Part shown: one piece after another, positions 1-5,500 of the stretch
Position numbering within the stretch: position 1 is the stretch's first letter
Layout: each line of letters opens with the position of its first letter
Translations under genes and position numbers: made by a program
Notes under the pieces: model-generated
Told to the model about the DNA's origin: nothing
What the model saw: only the letters and a program-made list of their open reading frames with translations
The model's database searches: none
NCBI GenBank assembly: GCA_021789565.1
Contig: JAJYJL010000672.1
Coordinates: 1-5,500, forward strand
From: Acidobacteriota bacterium
Lineage (GTDB): Bacteria; Acidobacteriota; Terriglobia; UBA7540
Reading direction: 5' to 3'
Length of the DNA: 5,500 nt

Positions 1-653
1 CTCGAAAGACACCACCGCTTGGCCATTCGCCTGATGGGGCTCTTCTTGATCATCTCGTCTTCAAAGCGCCGCCAGGGGCTCCATGCCTCGCTCGCCGAGT
101 CCGAGCACTGCTTGACCTTCTCAATCTCCTGGCGAGTCATCCACTCGAAATCAGTGCGGCCATCGCGAAACTCGACGACAGCGTATGCGCCAATCCAGTC
201 GCCGCGCTTGGCCGGATCGAGAACCGGGACGTGGACGAGTTGTCGGCCGGTGCCGAGCTTCAACGAAAATTGGTCGCCACTATGAACAATTGCTGGATAG
301 ATGCTCGATACCTTGCCGGTGCGATGGGCAAGCGCAATAAAACCGCGGTAGCCGATAAGGAGTTGGCACTTCAGAATGTTGTTGGCTTTCTTATCCCGCC
401 GCGGCACAAGGTAAGCGTGGCCGAGCTTGTTGCCGAGCATTAATCCAAGTTGCGAAGCTTCGAGCACCGACTGAACGATGCTCAGCGGCTCGCATTGACG
501 CAGAAACGAATCTGCGCGAACGGTTTCGAGCGCGACGAAAATCATCTTGTCGGCGTCAAGATGTCGCGGCAGGTATTTCACGATTTGGGTGCGGGCTTGG
601 GCAAGCAAGGCCTCGACGGGCTGACCCGTGCCCGAGCTGACGGACTGATTCAT
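1..653 (-). CDS. recT: RecT-family single-strand DNA annealing protein, 3' end beyond the window
   Basis: RecT-type proteins bind single-stranded DNA and anneal complementary strands in phage-style homologous recombination, usually with a 5'-3' exonuclease (RecE or a YqaJ-type nuclease) encoded nearby. The reading frame starts with ATG at 653 and stays open to the left edge, giving 217 complete codons. Family landmarks are visible: SQLGLMLG (about 67-74), GHAYLVPRR (78-86), LLIGYRGFIALAHRTGKV (98-115), GAYAVVEFRDG (155-165), a WMTRQEIEKVK block (171-181), and WSPWRRFEDEMIKKSPIRRMAKR (191-213), which matches the family's W...EM.KK..IRR signature. E. coli RecT is about 269 residues, so roughly 50 C-terminal residues are missing here. 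A strong ribosome binding site, GGAGG at 662-666, lies 8 bases before the ATG. The gene follows ssb on the same strand but is separated from it by an opposite-strand gene, so it probably needs its own promoter. Confidence 0.93.
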   Translation of the reverse strand, partial: MNQSVSSGTGQPVEALLAQARTQIVKYLPRHLDADKMIFVALETVRADSFLRQCEPLSIVQSVLEASQLGLMLGNKLGHAYLVPRRDKKANNILKCQLLIGYRGFIALAHRTGKVSSIYPAIVHSGDQFSLKLGTGRQLVHVPVLDPAKRGDWIGAYAVVEFRDGRTDFEWMTRQEIEKVKQCSDSASEAWSPWRRFEDEMIKKSPIRRMAKRWCLS

Positions 654-883
654 TGAATTCACCTCCGTTGTGGGTCTCGTAGGTACTTGTTGCGAGGTGG
701 GAAAAGCAAATCTACGCCAAGTCGCAAAGCTCCAGGCCAGGAACTTATCTCCATTGGGTCACGAGTTGAAAACCGAAACGTCGAGCTATATCCTTCCTCC
801 AGAGATACGAAGGAAAGTGACGAAGCCGACTTGGTAACGTTGGTAGCCTCTCTTCGCCACGAGACCATGGGGGAGAGTTGCCG
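654..883. other. Divergent intergenic region between recT and the plus-strand gene
   Basis: This 230-base stretch separates two divergently oriented genes, so it should hold promoters for both. The recT ribosome binding site is at 660-669 on the minus strand. A purine-rich GGGGGAGAG at 869-877 serves the plus-strand gene. A 66-codon plus-strand frame (TTG 687 to TGA 887) ends in a GTGA overlap with the next gene, and a 69-codon minus-strand frame (868-659) ends just ahead of recT. They overlap each other, so at most one is likely to be real. Neither has a recognisable domain. The plus-strand frame starts only from TTG, with a weak AGG ahead of it. Confidence 0.5.
766..794 (+). promoter_or_regulatory. 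Candidate sigma70-type promoter for the plus-strand gene
   Basis: TTGAAA at 766-771 matches five of six bases of the -35 consensus. It is separated by 17 bases from TATCCT at 789-794, which matches four of six bases of the -10 consensus. Transcription would begin near 801 and leave a leader of about 80 bases before the GTG at 884. This is a by-eye match to a general consensus in an unknown host. If correct, the message would not include the start of the small frame beginning at 687. Confidence 0.3.
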
Positions 884-2059
884 GTGAAATTCCTAGAGTG
901 GAAACATCATATCGAAGGCGTTGAAAAGATGGAGGGCTTCAACGCGCCAGAACGGCGCCAAGCGAAAGAAGCGTTACAGTATTTGCAAACTGTACTTGGC
1001 AATGATTTCTTGTCGAGAGCCGCCCCAAACCCACCCGTCGCAAGCCATCCGATACTGCACTTACTGGCGAACTACGCGCCGTCCTCCCGCCGTGATCTAA
1101 CGCGCTTTGCTGGGTACTTGAGGACTCTGGAAGGAAGCGAAAATCTTAACAGGATCGTGGCGAGACTCCATGATCGCGCCCAGTTCAGACACGACGCTCT
1201 CGTGATCAAATCTGCTGCTGAACTTGTGCGTGAAGGGTTCCAGGCTCGCTTCGAGCCAACAATGCCTGTCCAAGACGGCCAGAAACAGCCCGACATTAGG
1301 CTCGATGATGCGCAGACTGCGGAGAGCGTATTCCTAGAGGTGGCGGTACAGAGTAGTGCGCGGAGAGAGCGTGAGGCGGAGGATGCCGCTCAGAAGATCG
1401 GGAATCTTCTGAATGCCGTTGTAATCGACCTTTACAATAAACGCGGCGGCCTTGACCTCCGATGGGCCGGGCGTTTGTATAAGACACCATCCGAACCACA
1501 CCTAGAGGAAATACTAGGCTCAATCGGAGACCTTGCCAGACGGGCGGTCTCAGAAGAAACGATCTTGCAGTTTCATGAGGAAGGGACCATCGACCTTGTG
1601 TTTTGCCACACGCGTCAAAGGAGCCTTTTTGATGATTGGTGTAGACAATTAGGCATGCCGGATGGGGAGTATTGTGCGACCTTGGGACCACCTGTGAGAA
1701 CGAACGAAGTGGAAAGAATAAGGCAAAAGATCGAGAAGGAGCAGAGGCAGCTACCACGTCATGCTATGAATGCAATCCTTATTCTCGACCCAATAGTTTT
1801 CTGGAAGGCACGGAATCTCAGCGCCTTGATAAACGAAGTTGAGGAAGAGGTTTACAGGCATGACCATGTGGCAATTGTGATTCTTCACTCCGAGTACATA
1901 GGCCGTGGAAAAGGGACGGCCGTGTCTCGGACCGGAGACCACAAGTACACGCGCAGAGAAACAGATGGGACCACAGAAGAAAACCTACTCTTGCTCAATC
2001 GGTATGCGCGTGTACGCCCCTCGGATAATCTGATGGCCAAATTCCGCCGGGTTTTCTAG
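884..2059 (+). CDS. Uncharacterised 391-residue protein with a possible PD-(D/E)XK nuclease-like core
   Basis: I do not recognise a named family. I prefer GTG at 884 because GGAG at 872-875 sits 8 bases upstream. The in-frame TTG at 878 has only 2 bases of spacing. The N-terminal 95 residues look helical. Residues about 108-160 resemble a PD-(D/E)XK core: a helix with E113 (SAAEL), then RFEPTMP, then PDI with D137, then a strand FLEVAVQSS with E152. The usual lysine of the ExK motif is replaced (E-V-A), so activity is uncertain. A charged helix follows (ARREREAEDAAQK), and later strand-like stretches include IDLVFCH, NAILILD and HVAIVILHS. No signal peptide or membrane helix is apparent. The gene lies opposite to all its neighbours, between ssb and recT. 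It is more AT-rich than they are (sample lines about 42-53% GC against 60-67%), suggesting separate acquisition. A cargo or defence role is possible but is inference. Confidence 0.75.
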   Translation: MKFLEWKHHIEGVEKMEGFNAPERRQAKEALQYLQTVLGNDFLSRAAPNPPVASHPILHLLANYAPSSRRDLTRFAGYLRTLEGSENLNRIVARLHDRAQFRHDALVIKSAAELVREGFQARFEPTMPVQDGQKQPDIRLDDAQTAESVFLEVAVQSSARREREAEDAAQKIGNLLNAVVIDLYNKRGGLDLRWAGRLYKTPSEPHLEEILGSIGDLARRAVSEETILQFHEEGTIDLVFCHTRQRSLFDDWCRQLGMPDGEYCATLGPPVRTNEVERIRQKIEKEQRQLPRHAMNAILILDPIVFWKARNLSALINEVEEEVYRHDHVAIVILHSEYIGRGKGTAVSRTGDHKYTRRETDGTTEENLLLLNRYARVRPSDNLMAKFRRVF

Positions 2060-2166
2060 CTGAGGTGCCTCGACACGTCGGGTATACGGCGCAGCTAATG
2101 TTCACGGGCCATTTGGTACTAAAGGATTTGCCCGCACAAAGCCGGTGGCGACGTTTAACCTCTGAG

Positions 2167-2604
2167 TTAAAATGGAATTTCACTCGGATCGTCCTCGCGG
2201 AAAGGATTGTCCTCTTCGTGAGGCTCGGACGGTTGAGTGGGCGGAGCAGCTTTCGGCTTGGCGCCGTTGCCATTCGCAGATGGGGAAAGCATCTGCATGT
2301 AATGGGCAATGATGTCGTACGATTTTCGCTCGTTGCCGCCGCGGTCGGTCCACTTTCCAGTGCGAATGGCTCCTTCGACATAGCAAGATTTGCCACGGGT
2401 CAAGTATTCACCGCAAATCTCGCCCAATTTTCCGAATGCGACTACCGAGTGCCACTCTGTCCTCTTTTGAACCTCGCCGGCCTTGTTCTTGAACGTTTCG
2501 TTCGTGGCCAGCGAGAACCGGCAAACTGCGGCGCCGGACGCCTGGTACTTCACGGCTGGATCTTTTCCAACGTGGCCTATCAATATCACCTTGTTGACGC
2601 TCAT
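2167..2604 (-). CDS. ssb: Single-stranded DNA-binding protein
   Basis: SSB coats single-stranded DNA during replication, repair and recombination and recruits partners through its C-terminal tip. This 145-residue protein has a complete OB fold (residues 1-107). It begins MSVNKVILIGHVGKDP and includes VCRFSLATNE, RTEWHSVVAFGKLGEICGEYL (the conserved tryptophan is W51), YVEGAIRTGKW and a closing strand ending HYMQML. A flexible linker rich in Pro, Ala and Asn follows. It ends in an acidic tip, EDDPSEIPF, close to the canonical DDIPF that binds partner proteins, so the gene is intact. The ATG at 2604 overlaps the preceding gene's TGA as ATGA. An AGGAG at 2615-2619 lies 10 bases upstream, inside that gene. 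Its place near recT and in a phage-like cluster suggests an element-encoded copy rather than the host's main ssb. Confidence 0.96.
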   Translation of the reverse strand: MSVNKVILIGHVGKDPAVKYQASGAAVCRFSLATNETFKNKAGEVQKRTEWHSVVAFGKLGEICGEYLTRGKSCYVEGAIRTGKWTDRGGNERKSYDIIAHYMQMLSPSANGNGAKPKAAPPTQPSEPHEEDNPFREDDPSEIPF

Positions 2605-2858
2605 GATTTTTCAACTCCTCTCTTGAGAGCATTTCCTTTCATCGAACCCTTGTTCGTGCGATGTGCGCGTTCCTGTTCCGCAGCTATGATTGCGGCCCGA
2701 TTCCAGACCTGCGCCCACGTGATAAGGAGACTCTGGCGATGCCCCTTCGGACGAAGGCGAAGTCCCCAGGGCTCGACATGAACAACGAGGGGCCGCTTTC
2801 CGATTAAGAAGGGGGTTTCCAACGCCAGCCGTCTCCGGCGATCCACCAGTCGCGTCAT
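2601..2858 (-). CDS. Small uncharacterised basic protein, 85 residues
   Basis: The function is not recognised. The start ATG overlaps the stop of the upstream gene as ATGA, and its own stop overlaps the ssb start as ATGA. It is thus a link in a translationally coupled chain. A GAGG at about 2865-2868 lies 6 bases before the ATG. The middle (about 22-67) looks like a compact fold: strands in RPLVVHVEPWGLRLRPKG, then ITWAQVWNRAAIIAAEQERAHR, which should form an amphipathic helix. The first ten residues and the last twenty are strongly basic, which would fit nucleic-acid binding, but that is inference. Small proteins with a similar RPKG...W...AA..AA pattern are, as I recall, common hypotheticals in environmental phage and mobile-element DNA. 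The neat overlaps with both neighbours are the best evidence that it is a real gene. Confidence 0.72.
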   Translation of the reverse strand: MTRLVDRRRRLALETPFLIGKRPLVVHVEPWGLRLRPKGHRQSLLITWAQVWNRAAIIAAEQERAHRTNKGSMKGNALKRGVEKS

Positions 2859-3781
2859 TCATCACCTCGGGACGTGAAGCGGAACTTGCGGCCCACGCGA
2901 TCCGACACCATCGTTTCCAAATTCGCTGCAATCGCGCCAATGCCCGCCCGGACGCGCGAACGCAGTTCAGCCGTATTGCGGATCGCATCGGTAGTCGTTC
3001 CGGCGAGTAGTGCCCGCGCCCGTTCGACCTGGTCCTTCAGTTCCTCGTCATTTGTGACGTTGCGGAAATCGAACGTGTCCAGGAATTCTCTCAACTTCTG
3101 GACCGTGGATTCCCGCAGCCGCTGGGGCGTACCGTCCGGCTGGTCGGTGAGCCGGTCCCGCAGATGCGCGACCAACTCAACCATGGCCTCGCGCAGCACT
3201 TGGCGAACTTCGGTATAAGCTTCCGACATCCGCTGCGCCGCCTTTTCCCGCTCGTCCTGGAACATGCGCTCCGAGACTTCCCGAAGCTGCTCCGGGACAC
3301 CGTAGCTGACGTATTGCCAAGTCGCGCTGAATTCTGAGCGAACTTCCTCAGCCGGCGGATAATCCAGCGGATTGTAGAGGGTGCGCAACCGGGACGCCGC
3401 TTCCGCGCAAAGCCGCGGATAGGCGGCGAGAAACACTTCCACTAAATCTTGCCGCTTTGCCGCAAATTCACGAAGACTTTCGTTCACGGTTTCGATCAAG
3501 GGGATCGGGAGCAAGTGGATTCCCGGCTCGAACGGCAGACACACGCCGTAGAGATAGCGCCGAATCTCGCCGTCCAATCGGCGCACGGCTTCAAGCTCCG
3601 GCGAGTCGAGAAGTGTCTTGCTGACCTTCACGAGCCGCTTATCAGCATCCACCTCGACCTGCGCGGAACTCACCTTGCGGCTGTTGCCGGGAAGGCCCAA
3701 GCGCAGTTTGACGAAAACAGTCTTGCGGACAAGGTCTTCTCCCGGATTTTCAATGTCTTGGATCAACGGTGCTGTTGCCAT
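2855..3781 (-). CDS. Uncharacterised 308-residue protein, DUF3150-like
   Basis: No enzymatic function can be assigned. The arrangement resembles my recollection of DUF3150 proteins, which often sit beside AAA+ ATPases. An N-terminal strand region (TVFVKLRLGLPGNSRKV, about 21-37) is followed by LLDSPELEAVRRLDGEIRRYL (57-77), CLPFEPGIHLLPIPLIETVNE (81-101), VEVFLAAYPRLCAEA (114-128) and LYNPLDYPPAEEVRSEF (135-151). From about 164 to 290 it is almost entirely charged helix, probably coiled coil, including EREKAAQRMSEAYTEVRQVL. The final DRVGRKFRF is basic. There is no signal peptide or membrane segment, so it is probably cytoplasmic. The ATG at 3781 has GGAG (3789-3792) 7 bases upstream. It follows the ATPase gene by 71 bases and overlaps the next gene by 4, so the three are probably co-transcribed. 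A role as adaptor or substrate-binding partner of the ATPase is inference. Confidence 0.8.
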   Translation of the reverse strand: MATAPLIQDIENPGEDLVRKTVFVKLRLGLPGNSRKVSSAQVEVDADKRLVKVSKTLLDSPELEAVRRLDGEIRRYLYGVCLPFEPGIHLLPIPLIETVNESLREFAAKRQDLVEVFLAAYPRLCAEAASRLRTLYNPLDYPPAEEVRSEFSATWQYVSYGVPEQLREVSERMFQDEREKAAQRMSEAYTEVRQVLREAMVELVAHLRDRLTDQPDGTPQRLRESTVQKLREFLDTFDFRNVTNDEELKDQVERARALLAGTTTDAIRNTAELRSRVRAGIGAIAANLETMVSDRVGRKFRFTSRGDE

Positions 3782-3852
3782 AGATAATCTCCAAATGGAA
3801 GGAACGGTAGTACGGACGAATTGTCGGCTTGCCGGTGCTTAGGCAGGGAGAT

Positions 3853-5388
3853 TCATGCTTCGCCGACTGGTGGTGTCAGAATGGCAAGAGGTTCGTTTCG
3901 CCGGATCATGCGCCGCGGGGGGCCTTCCGCTTCATCTTCGTACCGGTAAACGCCCGACCTCGAAGCACTGAGGAATTTCCCAGAGGCCATCTGCCGCAAA
4001 GCCTTGATCTGGTCAGCCGCCGACCGCGAAACCGGGATGGTGTACTGTGCGGCAGCTATCAGACTCATCTTCAAGCGATGCGCCTTCCGGCAGCACTCCT
4101 TGATTTCCGCGCCAGTCCAGCCGAAATCATTTGGCAAGTCGCCAGACACCCCATACTTCTTCAAATAGATTTCCCAGATCGCCTCTCGCTCCTCGGTCGT
4201 GGGCAGGTCAAAGAAGAACGTGCCGAGCGTAAAGCGCCGCCTCAGTTCCGGCGGCAGGCTGGTGATGGAGTTGCACGTGGCGATAAACAACGTCCTTCCT
4301 TGGGAGACGGCTTCCACAACTTTGAGCGCGGTCCGCAAGCGCTCTCCCGATGCTCCCACGAGCGAACTCTCCATGGCCGTCAAATCAAACGCAATCGTCG
4401 GAATGCCTGCCGTGGCGCCCGTAGCCTTTGCCGTCGCACTCTTCGCGCTCCCGGGCGGACCGATGAAGATCAGGCCGTCTGCCTCGTGGTCCTGCATCCA
4501 GGTGAGCATCGTGCCGGCCATTTCGGTCTTCACGCCCGAGAGGTCCGTCCTGGTTCCTGCAAACGCCTTTTCAATTTCATCGATGAAGACGATCACCCGT
4601 GGCGGATCAACGCCGGCGAGCACCTCCCCCAGGAATTGCTTGACGTTATCGAGCCCGCCCAACCCATCGAATGTCTCACCGCCACGCCAGACGGAGAGCC
4701 CGGGCGTCTGTTCGATCATCTGCCGCTTTCGCTCCGAGAGGTCTTCCGGATCGAGTTCGCCGTAGACCAGCGACATGGCGAGCGCCTGCTCGGCCGGGAA
4801 GCCCGCGAGGCCAATCAATGCATCCACGGCGCCGGTCATAAGTGCGCTGTCAGGCTCGTCAAAGCCCGCGTCCTTGAATGTTGCCCGCACGATCCGCTTC
4901 AGGTCATCCTCGGATGGCAATGGCTCATCGAGGATGAACACGTCCTGCGCGAGTTCCGCTGGCAGAGTGGCGCCGGGGGATGTCAGCAGTACCAGCATCC
5001 GACCGTTCGCCTTGAAAGCATCGCGGAGATTCCAGATCGCCTGCATGACGCTCGATTCATTCCAGAACCGGTGCGCGTTCGCGTAAATCAGTACTGCATC
5101 TTCAGAAAGCTGGCGAGCCATGAGCAACGCATCCGCGGGCCCCACCGTTGCGGCTTCACGGTCACCTAGGATTCGTGCCGATTCGTCGCTGCTTTCCTTG
5201 TTGATGGCGTAGAGGCCCCGCATCACGTCCCATCCAATAATCGGAGTCAGCTCGCGGTCCTGCTTGAGGGCCTCGCTGAGGAAGCGCGTTGAACTCGCCG
5301 GGTCTGCGGTTCGCAATGCAATGAGCGGAGTCGAAACACACCGCGCGGAATGGAACGCCGACGCAAATTCCTCCATAGATCGAATCAT
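3853..5388 (-). CDS. AAA+ ATPase with Ycf46-like N-terminal half and reordered Walker motifs
   Basis: This is a 511-residue ATPase that probably uses ATP hydrolysis to remodel a protein or nucleoprotein target; the target is unknown. Residues about 20-170 (TPLIALRT, IIGWDVMRGLY, AVLIYANAHRFW, RMLVLLTSPGATLPAEL, DEPLP) match the N-terminal region of Ycf46-type AAA proteins. The ATPase core begins at GGLDNVKQFLG (244-254). Walker B, VIVFIDE, is at 265-271, followed by TMLTWMQD. Only then comes Walker A, GPPGSAKS, at 310-317 (alanine in place of the glycine before the lysine). Then come SSLVGASGERLR (341-352), sensor 1 TLFIATCN (366-373), the arginine-finger segment ELRRRF (381-386), FFFDLPTTEER, and a sensor-2-like TGAEIKECCRKA (425-436). 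In ordinary AAA proteins Walker A precedes Walker B. All key residues are present, so activity is plausible. ATG 5388 has AGGAG (5397-5401) 8 bases upstream. The same frame stays open upstream through the pyrG fragment. Confidence 0.93.
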   Translation of the reverse strand: MIRSMEEFASAFHSARCVSTPLIALRTADPASSTRFLSEALKQDRELTPIIGWDVMRGLYAINKESSDESARILGDREAATVGPADALLMARQLSEDAVLIYANAHRFWNESSVMQAIWNLRDAFKANGRMLVLLTSPGATLPAELAQDVFILDEPLPSEDDLKRIVRATFKDAGFDEPDSALMTGAVDALIGLAGFPAEQALAMSLVYGELDPEDLSERKRQMIEQTPGLSVWRGGETFDGLGGLDNVKQFLGEVLAGVDPPRVIVFIDEIEKAFAGTRTDLSGVKTEMAGTMLTWMQDHEADGLIFIGPPGSAKSATAKATGATAGIPTIAFDLTAMESSLVGASGERLRTALKVVEAVSQGRTLFIATCNSITSLPPELRRRFTLGTFFFDLPTTEEREAIWEIYLKKYGVSGDLPNDFGWTGAEIKECCRKAHRLKMSLIAAAQYTIPVSRSAADQIKALRQMASGKFLSASRSGVYRYEDEAEGPPRRMIRRNEPLAILTPPVGEA

Positions 5389-5396
5389 TTCTAGTG

Positions 5397-5401
5397 CTCC
5401 T
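5397..5401 (-). promoter_or_regulatory. Ribosome binding site deciding the ATPase start
   Basis: AGGAG on the minus strand lies 8 bases before the ATG at 5388. It matters because the frame is open further upstream. This site argues that the ATPase is translated from its own start rather than only as an extension of the PyrG-like sequence. Confidence 0.7.
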
Positions 5402-5403
5402 AC

Positions 5404-5500
5404 ACTGATGGCCAGGCCCTGCCCGCAGAGCGCATCCCTGTAATTGTTGTTGAATTCATAGCGGTGCCTGTGCCGCTCGGAGAGATCCCTTATGCCGTAT
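5404..5500 (-). pseudogene. pyrG: CTP synthase (PyrG) fragment from the glutaminase domain, 5' part beyond the window
   Basis: CTP synthase converts UTP to CTP using ammonia from glutamine. The minus-strand frame from 5499 reads YGIRDLSERHRHRYEFNNNY, then RDALCGQGLAIS. ERHRHRYE(F/V)NN is a highly characteristic sequence of the C-terminal glutamine amidotransferase domain of PyrG, and the following 'YR..L...GL..S' also fits. Similarity stops after about GLAIS (near 5404). The expected continuation (the LVEIIE strand, then the HPWF...QFHPE segment with the catalytic His and Glu) is absent. Instead the frame runs, with no stop, through GALE into the ATPase's MIRSMEEF. A PyrG made from this copy would therefore lack part of its glutaminase triad. 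It is either a truncated remnant at an element boundary or rearrangement, or an assembly chimera. Only about 32 residues are visible, so the state of the upstream part is unknown. Confidence 0.75.

Noticed and set aside
19..656. Three plus-strand frames at the left edge
   Set aside because: They are antisense to recT, whose family signature covers this whole stretch.
786..818. Inverted repeat TCCTTC/GAAGGA upstream of the plus-strand gene
   Set aside because: It has a 6-base stem with a 12-base loop and no T-run. It is too weak to call an operator or terminator.
659..868. 69-codon minus-strand frame ahead of recT
   Set aside because: It has Ser/Arg-rich composition, no ribosome binding site that I can see and no domain, and it overlaps the recT leader and the probable promoter region. 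It is probably chance.
878..883. TTG at 878 as start of the plus-strand gene
   Set aside because: The purine-rich site ends too close (GGAG only 2 bases away). GTG at 884 has the normal 8-base spacing.
1296..1757. 153-codon minus-strand frame
   Set aside because: It is antisense to the plus-strand gene, Ser/Arg/Pro-rich, with no domain and no clear ribosome binding site.
2060..2166. Rho-independent terminator between the convergent genes
   Set aside because: I found only short stems (for example GAGG-TG-CCTC near 2063) without a following T-run, so I do not call one.
2065..2781. 238-codon plus-strand frame
   Set aside because: It is antisense to the unmistakable ssb gene and part of the 85-residue gene, and shows no domain of its own.
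3829..5169. Long 446-codon open frame on the plus strand
   Set aside because: It lies wholly antisense to the ATPase gene, which has clear motifs. Its product is rich in Arg, His and Cys with no recognisable domain, typical of a shadow frame in GC-rich DNA.

Overview
The window looks like part of a bacterial mobile element, either a prophage/phage or an integrative element. It carries a DNA-annealing recombination module (RecT plus single-stranded DNA-binding protein SSB) on the same strand as an unusual AAA+ ATPase and an uncharacterised partner protein. No rRNA, tRNA, CRISPR array or transposase is visible. The minus-strand genes are GC-rich (about 60% or more in lines I counted by hand). 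The SSB resembles those of soil-type phyla such as Acidobacteriota, but host assignment is a guess from general resemblance.

Layout, read along the minus strand from right to left. (1) 5404-5500 encodes a piece of CTP synthase (PyrG) carrying the ERHRHRYEFNN signature. It is cut off and joined in frame, without a stop, to the next gene. (2) 5388-3853 encodes a 511-residue AAA+ ATPase with a Ycf46-like N-terminal half. In its ATPase core the Walker B segment comes before the Walker A loop. (3) 3781-2855 encodes a 308-residue protein resembling DUF3150. (4) 2858-2601 encodes an 85-residue protein joined to both neighbours by ATGA stop/start overlaps. (5) 2604-2167 encodes SSB. (6) 653 to beyond the left edge encodes RecT, C-terminally incomplete here.

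Between ssb and recT lies one gene in the opposite direction (884-2059, plus strand). Its base composition is more AT-rich than its neighbours, and it has a possible PD-(D/E)XK nuclease-like core. It looks like cargo inserted into the minus-strand cluster.

How the parts may work together: SSB coats single-stranded DNA and RecT anneals complementary strands, the usual phage-type recombination pair. The ATPase, DUF3150-like protein and 85-residue protein form a tight gene string feeding into ssb, so they may act with this DNA metabolism, but the sequence does not prove it. The most notable features are the reordered ATPase core and the pyrG-to-ATPase junction.
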